NCBI RefSeq assembly: GCF_042666615.1
Contig: NZ_JBHTDD010000004.1
Span: 62,001 to 126,000, forward strand
DNA from: KBS50 sp042666615
Lineage (GTDB): Bacteria; Actinomycetota; Actinomycetes; Mycobacteriales; Micromonosporaceae
DNA: 64,000 nt
Direction: 5' to 3'
Shown here: positions 31,389 through 40,700 of the stretch, in pieces
Layout: each line of letters opens with the position of its first letter
How positions within the stretch are numbered: position 1 is the stretch's first letter
Notes under the pieces: generated by a model
Seen by the model: the letters and a program-made list of their open reading frames with translations, nothing else
Databases searched by the model: none
What the model was told of the DNA's origin: nothing
Made by a program: the position numbers and the translations under genes

Positions 31389-32693
31389 TTGCAGCGCAGA
31401 ACCTTCCTCACCACCGCCGGGGCCGTCACCGCGGGAGCCGCCGCCGGCACCGTCACCACCCGGGCCGGCGCCGCCGCCTCGCCGGCCGGCCCCGGCATCC
31501 GCCGGATCGAGACCGGCCTGGACGTCCTGGTGCGCTCCGGGTTCGCCGAACTGCGCGGCCAGCGGGTCGGCGTCATCTCCAACCCGACCGGGGTGGACGC
31601 CGCGTACCGGCATCTCGTCGACCTCATGCACGGCTCGGGCCGGGTCCAGGTGGTGGCGGCGTTCGGCCCGGAGCACGGCTTCCGCGGTTCCGCCCAGGCC
31701 GGCGGCAGCGAGGGCACCGGCATCGACGCGCGGACCGGCATCACGGTGTACGACGCGTACGGCGCCACGCTCAGCCGCTGGGAGACGATGTACCAGCAGT
31801 CCGGTGTGGACACCGTGGTGTTCGACATCCAGGACGTGGGCGCCCGCTTCTACACGTACATCTGGACGATGTACACGTCAATGGTGGCCGCGGCCCGGAC
31901 CGGCAAGCGATATGTGGTGCTGGACCGGCCGAACCCGATCGGCGGGCGGGCCTACGGCCCGATGATGACCACCCCGTACACCTCGGGGGTCGGCCTCAAG
32001 GAGATCGTCCAGCAGCACGGCATGACGGTCGGTGAGCTGGCCCGATTCTTCGCCGCCGAGTTCCTGCCCACGGAGGCCGGTCGGCCGGTCGACCTCGACG
32101 TGGTGCGGTGCCGGCGGTGGCGGCGAAGCGACCTTGCCGCCGACACCGACCTGCCGTGGGTCCTGCCCAGCCCCAACATGCCGACCCCGGACACCGCGCT
32201 TGTCTATCCCGGCACCTGCCTGTTCGAGGGCGTTGCGTCGATCACCGAGGGGCGCGGCACCTGCCGGCCGTTCGAGCTGATCGGCGGCCTGGCCACCGAT
32301 TTCGACTACCACTGGGGGGACCGGCTCAACGCCCGTGACCTGCCCGGCGTCGAGTTCCGGGAGGCGTACTTCTCACCGACCTCGGCCGGCCAGAAGCCGG
32401 CCCTGCTGAACAAGATGTGTGCAGGGGTCGAGGTCAAGGTCGTCGACCGGGCGGTGTACGACCCGATCCGGACCGGGGTCGCCATGCTCGTCGAGGCGCA
32501 CAGGTACCCGGCGTTCGCCTGGCGCCAGGACGCCTGGGACCCCGCCCGGCCGTACTGGATCGACAAGCTCACCGGCTCGCCGCGACTGCGTACCCAGATC
32601 GACGCCGGGGCCGACGTGGACGAGGTGGTCGGTGCCTGGGCGGACGAGTTGGCCGACTGGAACCGGCGCCGCCGACCGCACCTGCTCTACTGA
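31389..32693 (+). CDS. DUF1343 family protein, exo-beta-N-acetylmuramidase NamZ-like
   Basis: DUF1343 proteins related to Bacillus NamZ remove terminal N-acetylmuramic acid from peptidoglycan fragments. This 434-aa protein is probably exported by the Tat route: QRRTFLTTAGAV carries the twin arginines, followed by an alanine-rich hydrophobic segment. Conserved segments include GVISNPTGVD, FGPEHGFRG, VFDIQDVGARFYTY and LDRPNPIGG. The TTG start at 31389 has GGAGGAGG eight bases before it; there is no suitable ATG. It likely acts in cell-wall turnover or salvage. Confidence 0.88.
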   Translation: MQRRTFLTTAGAVTAGAAAGTVTTRAGAAASPAGPGIRRIETGLDVLVRSGFAELRGQRVGVISNPTGVDAAYRHLVDLMHGSGRVQVVAAFGPEHGFRGSAQAGGSEGTGIDARTGITVYDAYGATLSRWETMYQQSGVDTVVFDIQDVGARFYTYIWTMYTSMVAAARTGKRYVVLDRPNPIGGRAYGPMMTTPYTSGVGLKEIVQQHGMTVGELARFFAAEFLPTEAGRPVDLDVVRCRRWRRSDLAADTDLPWVLPSPNMPTPDTALVYPGTCLFEGVASITEGRGTCRPFELIGGLATDFDYHWGDRLNARDLPGVEFREAYFSPTSAGQKPALLNKMCAGVEVKVVDRAVYDPIRTGVAMLVEAHRYPAFAWRQDAWDPARPYWIDKLTGSPRLRTQIDAGADVDEVVGAWADELADWNRRRRPHLLY

Positions 32694-32739
32694 CGGGCGC
32701 GACCGCCGTATGGTGGAGTGGCGCGACAGGGGAGGCGCC

Positions 32740-33132
32740 ATGATCGGTCTGGTGATGCTCGGCTCGTTGGCGGCGGCGCTTGTGGTCGGCGTCCTCGTCC
32801 TGGTCCGCCGCCCCGCCGATCCCCGGCGGGTGCTCCGCGGGTCCGCTCTGGCGATCATGCTGCTGGTGGTCGCGGCGCTCACGCCGTACACGGTGGACGA
32901 CTCCGGGACCGCCGCCGCGTACCTGCTCGGGGTGCCCCTGGCCGCCGCCCTGCTGCCGGTGCTCGCCCAGCGGGTCGGTCGGTTGACAGGCATCGCCGAC
33001 GCGGTCGCCGCGATGGTCATCGTTGCCTGGGGACTGTTGCTCGGCCTGGGCATCGGCGGGGCGTTCCTGCCGGTGGCGATGCTGCTCATCGGCAGTGCGG
33101 TCGGACCGGGTCGCCACGCCCGCCCGGCCTGA
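32740..33132 (+). CDS. Small four-helix membrane protein of unknown function
   Basis: This 130-aa protein consists of four hydrophobic segments (about residues 3-22, 35-48, 55-75 and 83-115) with short loops. I do not recognise a family. The ATG has GGGGAGGCGCC upstream. It follows the NamZ-like gene by 46 bases and could be in the same transcript. Confidence 0.7.
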   Translation: MIGLVMLGSLAAALVVGVLVLVRRPADPRRVLRGSALAIMLLVVAALTPYTVDDSGTAAAYLLGVPLAAALLPVLAQRVGRLTGIADAVAAMVIVAWGLLLGLGIGGAFLPVAMLLIGSAVGPGRHARPA

Positions 33133-33142
33133 TCGCCGCCTA

Positions 33143-33156
33143 ACTACTTCTGTAGT
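33143..33156. promoter_or_regulatory. Dyad upstream of the GT1 gene (BlaI-like operator)
   Basis: ACTACT and TGTAGT flank two bases, matching five of six paired positions. The BlaI/CopY family recognises ACTACA..TGTAGT-type sites. It lies 14 bases before the ATG of the glycosyltransferase gene and overlaps an in-frame GTG at 33155. No BlaI gene is in the window. Confidence 0.35.
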
Positions 33157-33169
33157 GAATACTGTCACC

Positions 33170-34273
33170 ATGCGAATCCTGTTCGTCGCGGTGCCGCTCG
33201 CCGGGCACCTCTATCCGATGGCGCCGCTGGCCAGCGCACTGCGGGAGACCGGACACGAGGTGCTGCTCGCCGCCGGTGGCGATGCCATCGCACCCCCACC
33301 GGCCGGACACGCGGTGGCCGACATCGCCCCGGGCATCGACATGAAACGGATAGCCCTGCGACTGGCGCTGCGCCACCCGGCGCTCGCCCGGGCGGAACTC
33401 GCCGGCCGGGCGGGCACGCGGGCCGCGCGGCTGTTCTTCGGAGCGGTAAACGACAGGCTTGCCGGGCCGGTGCTCGACCTCGCCGAGCGGTGGAAGCCCG
33501 ACCTGGTGGTGCACGAGCCGCTGGCCCCGGTCGGTGGGCTGGTCGCCGCCCGGCTGGGCGTCGCGGCGGTGCTGCACGGCAACGTCCTGTTCGACGAGCG
33601 GGCGCTCACCGAGGACGTCGCCGGTGCCAGCCGGGAAATCGGCGACCTCCCCCCGAGCGGAGCCGTCCTCACCCTCACCCCAGCCAGCCTCGTCGGGCCC
33701 CGCGCCGCCCAGCCGCTGCGGCCGGTTCCGCACGGCGTCGGCGGCGAGGTTCCGGACTGGCTCGCCACCCCAACCACGCGCCCCCGGATCCTGGTCACCC
33801 GGAGCACCGTGGCCGGCCCGCCGATCGGTGACCCGATGCCGGCCACGCTGGCCGCCGCGGCGGACGTGGACGCCGAATTCGTCATGGTCCGCCCCCCGGA
33901 GCGGCTCGTCCGCAGACGTGGACTGCCGGCCAACGTCCGCACCGTCGACTGGCTCCCGTTCGCCGCGGCGCTGCCGTACTTCGCCGCGGTGGTCCACCAC
34001 GGCGGCGCCGGCACCCTGCTCGCCGCGCTGGCGGCCGGGGTGCCGCAGCTCGTCGTCCCGGGTGCCGGCGACCGCCGGCGGCACGCCGAGCTGGTGGCGG
34101 CACGAGGCGCCGGCCTGGCGGTGCCGGCCCGGAAGATCACTGCGGACCGCCTGCGCCGACTTGCCACGGACCCGGCGCTGGGTGCGGCCGCCGCCCAGGT
34201 CCGCGACGAGATCGCCGCGATGCCGGCGCCCGCCGATGTGGTTCCGCTGCTGGAACGGCTGGCTCGCCGGTGA
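33170..34273 (+). CDS. GT1-family (MGT-type) glycosyltransferase
   Basis: This is a GT-B fold sugar transferase of 367 aa, like macrolide and other natural-product glycosyltransferases. The N-terminal acceptor domain begins with PLAGHLYPMAPLA. The C-terminal donor domain has VDWLPFAAALPYFAAVVHHGGAGT, the signature HHGG near residue 282 that binds the nucleotide-sugar phosphates. The chain is somewhat short for the family because the acceptor domain is compact. It may modify a drug or secondary metabolite. No polyketide or peptide cluster adjoins it, so the acceptor is unknown. A GTG at 33155 is an alternative start. Confidence 0.85.
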   Translation: MRILFVAVPLAGHLYPMAPLASALRETGHEVLLAAGGDAIAPPPAGHAVADIAPGIDMKRIALRLALRHPALARAELAGRAGTRAARLFFGAVNDRLAGPVLDLAERWKPDLVVHEPLAPVGGLVAARLGVAAVLHGNVLFDERALTEDVAGASREIGDLPPSGAVLTLTPASLVGPRAAQPLRPVPHGVGGEVPDWLATPTTRPRILVTRSTVAGPPIGDPMPATLAAAADVDAEFVMVRPPERLVRRRGLPANVRTVDWLPFAAALPYFAAVVHHGGAGTLLAALAAGVPQLVVPGAGDRRRHAELVAARGAGLAVPARKITADRLRRLATDPALGAAAAQVRDEIAAMPAPADVVPLLERLARR

Positions 34274-34327
34274 ACCGAGCCTGTTGATCGTTTGCTTCCG
34301 GCACCCGGCCGGTGGCAGGATGGCGGC

Positions 34328-34393
34328 ATGTCGCACCGCGCGCTCCGATTTAGTCGCCCCCGGGTCACCGGTGGGCTGCGCGCGCTGAGCTGA
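34328..34393 (+). CDS. Candidate 21-aa leader peptide upstream of pheS
   Basis: ATG at 34328 with GGCAGGATGG upstream opens a 21-codon frame, MSHRALRFSRPRVTGGLRALS. It contains a TTT phenylalanine codon and an AGT serine codon, both rare here. The perfect 10-bp palindrome GAGACGTCTC (34392-34401) overlaps the stop. It could be an attenuating upstream frame for pheST, but one Phe codon is weak support. Confidence 0.3.
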   Translation: MSHRALRFSRPRVTGGLRALS

Positions 34394-34451
34394 GACGTCT
34401 CTCCACTTACGGCGCGGGGGCATCGTCCGCCGGCCGTCCCGGGGGTTCCGC

Positions 34452-35543
34452 ATGCCGATCCCCGAGGAGAACGGACAACTCTCGATGAGCGACACCGCTG
34501 AGCGACTGCGGCGGGACATCACCGTACTGAACGAGCAGACCCTGGACCGGATCCGCGCCGCCGCCTCGATCTCCGACGTGGATGCCATCCGCCGGGACGT
34601 GCTGGGCCGGTCCGGCCGGCTGCCGGCCATCCGCCGGGAGATCGGCGCGCTGCCCGCCGAGGACCGCCGGGTGGTCGGCGCGGCGCTGCACGAGGCGCAG
34701 ACCCTGATCACCGGCGACCTCGACGCGCGGCAGCGGCACCTGCTGGACACCGAGCCCGCGCTGCCTCGACCGCTGGACGTCACGCTGCCCGGCCTGCCCG
34801 TCGGCCCCGGCCGTCTGCACCCCACCACCCAGCTCATGTACGACCTCAACGACGCCTTCGCGGCGCTGAACTTCGAGGTGTACGAGAGCCCGGAGGTCAG
34901 CTCCGAACTGGTCGAGTTCGACGAGCTGAACTTCCCGGCCGACCACCCGGCGCGGGAGAGCATGGACACGTTCTGGCTCGCCGGCGCCGAGGGACGCCGG
35001 GGCGCCGACCGGCTCTGCCTGCGACCGCACCTGACCGGGGCGAGCCTGCACTACATGCGGGAGCACGAGCCACCGTTCCGTCTGGCCTATCCCGGACGGG
35101 TGTACCGCAACGAAAGCACCGACCCCCGGCACGAACGGGCCTTCTTCCAGTACGAGGTGCTGCTGGTGGACGAGGACGTCCCGCTGTCCGCCGCCCGGTT
35201 CCTTGTCGACACGATCCTGGACACCGTGTTCGGTCGACCGGTGCGGACCCGGATGCGGACCGGCTTCTTCCCGTTCGTCGAACCGGGCTTCGAGATCGAC
35301 ATGGAGTGCCAGGTCTGCGCGGGGCGGGGCTGCCGGACCTGCCGCCACGTCGGCTGGTTGGAGGTGATGCCCGGCGGTAGCCCGCACCCGAACGTGCTGC
35401 GCGCCGGCGGCCTCGACCCCGACCGGTGGACCGGCTGCTATCTCAACGTCGGCCTGGACCGGCTCGTCATGATGCGGTACGGCATCGACGACGTCCGGCT
35501 CATGCACGCCGCCGACCTTCGTTTCCTCACCCAGTTCGCCTAG
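34452..35543 (+). CDS. pheS: Phenylalanyl-tRNA synthetase alpha subunit, accessory-type
   Basis: This is the catalytic alpha chain of PheRS, 363 aa. An N-terminal helical arm (about residues 12-90) precedes the class II core. Motif 2 is YRNESTDPRHERAFFQYE and motif 3 is NVGLDRLVMMRYGIDDVR. A four-cysteine block (CQVCAGRGCRTC) lies between them, as in PheS of some non-actinobacterial lineages. The segment usually reading GCGMVHP is PGGSPHP here, a change close to the active site. There is no infC-rpmI-rplT context, so it is probably a second, acquired copy. Start may be 34452 (GGGGG before it) or 34485. pheT follows after nine bases. Confidence 0.88.
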   Translation: MPIPEENGQLSMSDTAERLRRDITVLNEQTLDRIRAAASISDVDAIRRDVLGRSGRLPAIRREIGALPAEDRRVVGAALHEAQTLITGDLDARQRHLLDTEPALPRPLDVTLPGLPVGPGRLHPTTQLMYDLNDAFAALNFEVYESPEVSSELVEFDELNFPADHPARESMDTFWLAGAEGRRGADRLCLRPHLTGASLHYMREHEPPFRLAYPGRVYRNESTDPRHERAFFQYEVLLVDEDVPLSAARFLVDTILDTVFGRPVRTRMRTGFFPFVEPGFEIDMECQVCAGRGCRTCRHVGWLEVMPGGSPHPNVLRAGGLDPDRWTGCYLNVGLDRLVMMRYGIDDVRLMHAADLRFLTQFA

Positions 35544-35552
35544 GAGGCCGCG

Positions 35553-37514
35553 ATGAAGGTGTCCCTGGAGTGGATCTCCGATTACGTGGACCTGCCGGCC
35601 GGCGAGCCGCCGGAGGAGCTGGCCCACCGGTTGACCCTGCACACCGTCGAGGTGGAGGACGTGCACCGGGTCGCCGACGACGCGATCCTGGAGATCGACA
35701 ACAAGTCCCTCACGAACCGCCCCGACCTGTGGGGCCACCACGGCATCGCCCGCGAACTCGCCGCCATCTACGGCGTACCGCTGCGGGAGCTGCCGCGTGC
35801 CAACCGGCCGGCGGTCACCGACGGCCTGGTCGGCGACGTGGATCCGGCGGTGTGCGCGCGGTTCGCTGCCGTTTCGATAAGCGACGACGGCTCAGCCGCC
35901 ACGCCGGGCTGGCTGGGCGAGCGCCTGGCCCGCATCGGCGAGACACCGGTGAGCCCGCTGGTTGACCTGAGCAACTACGTGATGTTCACGGTGGGGCAGC
36001 CCAGTCATGTCTACGAAGCGGACCGGTCGCCGCTGTCCGCCCACCTTGGCGAGGTGTTGGGTGCGGCCGGTCCGGCGGTCACCGCCGGCGCCCGCGACGT
36101 CCTGCTGGCGGTGGCGACCTTCCGGCCCGGCCCGGTCCGGCAGGCGGCGCTGCGGCTGGGCCTGCGCACCGAGGCATCGGTCCGGTTCGAGAAGGGACTG
36201 GACACCCAGCGGGTCGACGCGGCCGTGGACCTGTTCCTCCACCTGCTGCCACGGGTCGCGCCGGGCGCCGTGGTGCGCGGCTGGCAGAACCAGACGGGCG
36301 CGGCCACCGAACCGGTCCAGATCACCGTCGACCGGGCCTTCCTGGACCGCCGGATCGGGGAGTCGCTGCCCGACGCCGAGGTGCTCGGCACGTTGCGGGC
36401 GCTCGGGTTCGCGGTGACCGTCGCCGGCACCGAGCTGCGGATCACCGTACCCACCTGGCGGTCCACCGGGGACGTGACGCTGCCGCACGACATCGTCGAG
36501 GAGGTCGCGCGGATCCACGGGTACGACCGGCTGACCGCCGACCCGGTCCGGGTGGACCTGACATCGGTCCGTGACCTGCGGAACAGGCCACTGGACCGGG
36601 TGGTACGCGAGCAGCTCGCCGGCCGGGGCGGGCTGCAGGAGGTGATCACCTATCCGTGGACGGCGGACCGGTTGCTCACCGCGACCGGCGGCGTCAAGGA
36701 CCGGACCGTACGCTTCCTCGGAGCGCCGGCACCGGACCGTGACTCGCTGCGCCCGTCGCTGGTGCCGAACCTGCTGGCGGCGGTGGCCGGGAACCTCCGG
36801 TACCGGCCGGAGGTCGACATCTTCGAGGTCGGCACCGTGTTCGAGACGGAATCCGGTGCTGGCGCCGCCGGGCCGGGTGCGGCGGTGCCGCCCGTCGAGC
36901 GGCGGATGCTCGGCGTGGCGCTGGCCGGTGACGACGGGGTGACGCTGTTCCGAAGGGCCAAGGGCCTGCTGGACATGCTGCGCCGGCATGCCCATGTGCG
37001 GGAGGTGACCCTGGTGCCGGACGGTGGCGACGACCCGACGGTGCCCGGCTGGGCCGACGGGTCGGCGCGGGTGGCGATTCACACCGGCGGGCGACCGGTC
37101 GGCACCCTCGCGCTTGTCACGCCGCGCGCCCGCCGGCTGGCCGGTGTCGACGCCGCTCAAGTCGCCTGCGTCGAACTCGACCTCGACCGGCTGACCCGGC
37201 ACGAGTCGCGGGAGAACCGGTTCCGTCCCGTACCCGACCTGCCCGGGGCCGATTTCGACCTGTCGGTGGTGGTCCCCGACGCCGTGCCGTGGGCGCGGGT
37301 CGAAGCCGTGGCCCGGGCGGCGGATCCGCTTGTCGACGAGGTGTCCTACCTGGACGAGTACCGGGGATCGTGGGTGCCGGCGGAGCACCGGTCGGTGAGC
37401 CTGCGGCTGACGCTGCGGCCCACTGACCGCACGCTCACCGCCGAGGTCGTCGGCGCGGCCCGGGAGGCGGTGCTGCGACGGCTCGGCGCGGAGGTGGGAG
37501 CCCGGCTGCGTTAA
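35553..37514 (+). CDS. pheT: Phenylalanyl-tRNA synthetase beta subunit, compact, reduced editing domain
   Basis: This is the beta chain of PheRS, 653 aa against roughly 800-830 in typical actinobacteria. The EMAPII-like tRNA-binding OB domain (normally about residues 40-150) is absent: EVEDVHRV runs straight into LEIDNKSLTNRPDLWGHHGIAREL. In the B3/B4 editing domain, the stretch between HVYEADR and RDVLLAVATF is about 30-35 residues shorter than usual, removing the LDG..VIAD..GGI part of the editing pocket. The B5 domain, catalytic-like core (SLRPSLVPNLL) and C-terminal anticodon-binding domain (SLRLTLRP) remain. GGAGG precedes the ATG. The frame is intact, so this is a functional compact form rather than decay. 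Confidence 0.88.
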   Translation: MKVSLEWISDYVDLPAGEPPEELAHRLTLHTVEVEDVHRVADDAILEIDNKSLTNRPDLWGHHGIARELAAIYGVPLRELPRANRPAVTDGLVGDVDPAVCARFAAVSISDDGSAATPGWLGERLARIGETPVSPLVDLSNYVMFTVGQPSHVYEADRSPLSAHLGEVLGAAGPAVTAGARDVLLAVATFRPGPVRQAALRLGLRTEASVRFEKGLDTQRVDAAVDLFLHLLPRVAPGAVVRGWQNQTGAATEPVQITVDRAFLDRRIGESLPDAEVLGTLRALGFAVTVAGTELRITVPTWRSTGDVTLPHDIVEEVARIHGYDRLTADPVRVDLTSVRDLRNRPLDRVVREQLAGRGGLQEVITYPWTADRLLTATGGVKDRTVRFLGAPAPDRDSLRPSLVPNLLAAVAGNLRYRPEVDIFEVGTVFETESGAGAAGPGAAVPPVERRMLGVALAGDDGVTLFRRAKGLLDMLRRHAHVREVTLVPDGGDDPTVPGWADGSARVAIHTGGRPVGTLALVTPRARRLAGVDAAQVACVELDLDRLTRHESRENRFRPVPDLPGADFDLSVVVPDAVPWARVEAVARAADPLVDEVSYLDEYRGSWVPAEHRSVSLRLTLRPTDRTLTAEVVGAAREAVLRRLGAEVGARLR

Positions 37515-37518
37515 TCTC

Positions 37519-37590
37519 CGTCGTTCCGTTGTTCCGTTGTTCCGTTGTTCCGTCGTTCCGTCGTTCCGTTGTTCCGTCGATCCGCCGCTC
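37519..37590. repeat. Octamer tandem repeat (nine units)
   Basis: The unit CGTYGTTC is repeated about nine times (the last two diverged) just after the pheT stop. It is a simple-sequence tract that may vary in copy number between strains. Confidence 0.85.
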
Positions 37591-37625
37591 TGGCGGCCCG
37601 GCCGGCGCTCAGGACGGAATGCCGA

Positions 37626-37672
37626 GATCTTGGACAGTTTCCGTCCCCATGCGACGGAAACTGTCCAAGATC
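37626..37672. repeat. Perfect 20-bp palindrome (hairpin or REP-like element)
   Basis: The arm beginning GATCTTGGACAG is followed, after seven bases, by its exact reverse complement. It lies between the convergent pheT and STAND genes and would make a strong bidirectional terminator. Its GATCTTG end matches the element at 26358. Confidence 0.85.
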
Positions 37673-37752
37673 GCCAGTGGAGGCGGTGTCGTCGGCGGCG
37701 ATTGCCAGTGGAGGCGGACATCACCGGCGGCGATCGCCAGTGGGGGCGGGCG
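37673..37752. repeat. Three direct repeats with 31-32 base period
   Basis: GCCAGTGGAGGCGG-type blocks begin at 37673, 37704 and 37736 and run up to the stop of the STAND gene. The third copy reads GCCAGTGGGGGCGG. No function is evident. Confidence 0.7.
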
Positions 37753-40700
37753 TCACCGACGGCAGGCGGCAGGCGGATGGTCAGTCGGGTCGTCGCGGGT
37801 CTCGATCGCCGGCACGAGCAGCCGGCACAACCGGCGTACCGCCTCGTCCGGGTCGAGCTGCCACACCCCGACCGAGGTGTCATATGAACCTGTGAACAGC
37901 AGGCCGTCGGGGGCGAACACGATCGCGTTGATCTCGTCGCGGTGGCCGGTGAGATGGGCAGTCAGCAGGCCGGAGCCGGTGTCCCAGAGCCGGACGGCAT
38001 AGTCGCTCACCGTCGCGGTCGCCACGGTTCGGCCATCCGGGGCGAACGACACCTGCCGGACTGCCGTCGGGTGGGAAAGCTCCCGGACCAGGCGGCCGGA
38101 GGGCAGCTCCCGCAGCTCCACCAGACGATTGGTTCCGGCGACGGCAACCAGTCGACCATCCGGGCTGACGGCCATGTCGGTAGCAAGATACGGCCCCAGG
38201 TCGTATTGCCCGGCGGGGGTCAGGCCGGTGGTGCGCCAGGTGTAGATGGTCGCCCGGCGATCGACCGTAAGGGTCTCGTTGTTGGCCCCGTTCACCGCCG
38301 CGACCAGCGTGTCGCCGGTCGAGGTGAAGGCCAGCGCGTCGGCCTCGCCCGATGGGAAATCCGGTACGCGGGCGGGCAGCTCCAACAGCGTCGGAGCCCC
38401 GCCCGCCGGGATGCGCCACACGGCCACCCGGTGCCGTCGCTTCTCGGGATCTTCCGGATCGGGGAGCGCCACGGCCGCGGCCAGCAGCGAACCGTCGGGG
38501 GAGAAGACCGGTGTGTCGACCGCGGTGCCCGGTGGCCCGGCGTCCGGCAGCGGAGCTAGCCGGCCGCCGTCCGCGCCGTACAGGTCCACGGACCCCCGCC
38601 CGGTGCTCACCGCGAGGATGCCGTCGGGGGCGTAGGCGACGCCGGTTGGCTCGTCCGGGCGCAGGTCCCGCACCCAGGTGCGACGATTCCGGTCCCATAC
38701 CCGCACCGACCCGTTCTGGACAGCCGCGGCCAGGTGCGGGCCAGCGGGGTCGGCGGCCAGGTAGCTGACCGGGGTTGACTGGCTGAGCCAGTCGGTGAGC
38801 CTGCGATACACGATCGAGGGCCTGTCAGTCCCGGTCACCACAAGCGTCCGGCCGTCGGCGGACAGGCCGAGGCTCGCGAGCGTGCCGGTGATTCCACCGA
38901 ACGCGTACGACTCCCCAGTCCCGGACAGCGGCCAGCCGCTGACGAAAGCGGCGCTTTCGCCACTGGAGAAGACCATGCCGTCCGGCGACACCACGGGCTG
39001 TGTCGGTGCCCCACCAGGTTCGGCCAGCGTCCGGACCGCCTTGCCCGACGGCATCGCCCAGACAGCCAGCCGGCCGTCGCGACTCCGCGTCACCAGGGAG
39101 TTGTCCGCAGCGAAGGCCAACCGCCAAGAATGGGGCACGGTGGACACCTCGCGGCGATCCGCCACTCGCCACACGGTGGTTTCCCTCCTGGAGTCCGCCA
39201 TCGCGAGGTACGCGCCGTCCCGACTCACCGCGAGGTCGAAACCCAACTTGTCGCCGGTAGGGATGTCCAACATCTGCCGGCCCGTCGTGACGTCCCAGCC
39301 GCCGAGGCGTAGCGGCTGAGCGGCATCGCTGCGGGAAGCCACCACGATGTTCGTGTCCGGGAGCCAGGCCATCGCCGCCGTGCCAGGCAGCGTGCGCACC
39401 GGCGCCCCCGTGGCGACGTCCCAGATACGCAGGCCGTCGCGCATCACCGAGCCGGTGGCGAGGAACTGCCCGTTTGGCGAGAAGGCGAGCCAGCTCACTG
39501 CGGAGGCGCCGACCTGCGTCCCGGCCGAGACCTCGGCATGCACCAGGTCGGCACCCCGCTGGCGCAGTGTGGCGATGTCCCACAGCCGTACCCGGCCGTC
39601 CGGGTGGCCGATCGCCGCCAGCCGGCCGTCCGGGCTGACCGCCACCGAGTTGCCGCCGTTGTCGCTGCCCAGCGTCCCGACCGTGTTGGTCATCTGGGCG
39701 GAGAGCAGCGCCCCGCGGGCCTCCACGGTCGGCGCCTGGTCCCACCCGTCGACCGCCCGGCGCATCGCCAGCAGCTCGTCGTTCGGCAACGCCGCAACCG
39801 CCTCGGCCGCGTACTGCCGGGAGGTGGCCTGCCGGCGCTGCTCGTCGGCGGTGTTCTGTCGATCCACCGCGGCCAGCCCTCCGGTGACGGCGAGCAGCAG
39901 GGCCACGCCGAGACCCACCGCCAGCCGGCGCAACCGGCGTACACCCCGGCGGCGGGCCGCCTCGGCCAGCTCCGCCGCCACGGCGCTCGCCTCGACGTAC
40001 CGCCGCTCGGTGTCGGTCAGCTCGGCCCGCACGGCGGCCCGCTCGCGGGCGGCGGCCAGCCGGGCGCCGCGCAGCAGCAGGTCCGGATCCTCGCCGGCCG
40101 CCGTCCAGTCCCGGGCCGCGTCGGTGATCCGCTGCCGCAGCAGGATCTCCTCGCGTGCCTCGACCAGCCACCCGGTGAGCCGCGGCCAGTTGGCGAGCAG
40201 CGCCTCGTGGCTGATCTCGACCCGGTCGTCGCCGACGGTGACCAACCGGTCGGCCACCAGCCGGGTCAGCACGGCGGCATCGATGCCGGCCCGCGCCCGG
40301 GGGCGGCGGACCACCGCCCCGTTGTCGGCGATGGTGACCAGATTGAGCAGCGCCGTCCGGAGAGCCGCCCGCCCGTCGGCGTCGAGGTCCAGGAAGATCC
40401 GTTCCGCGGACTCCGCGATGGCCCGGCCGATGCCGCCGGTGTCCCGGTAGCCGGCGACGGTGAGCCGTCCGTCGGTCCGGCGTTCCCAGGTGGCTCGCAG
40501 CGCGTGGCCCAGCAGCGGCAGCGTGCCGGGCTGGTAGCCGCCGGGCGCGTCGGCGCCGAGGTCACGCAGCAGCACCTCCACAAGCCCCGGTTCGATCGTC
40601 AGACCGGCCAGCTCGGCGGGCTCCCGGATGACCCGGCGCAGCTCGCCGTCGGTAAGCGGGCCGAGCACCACGTGCCCGGCGGCCAGCACCCGGGCCAGTG

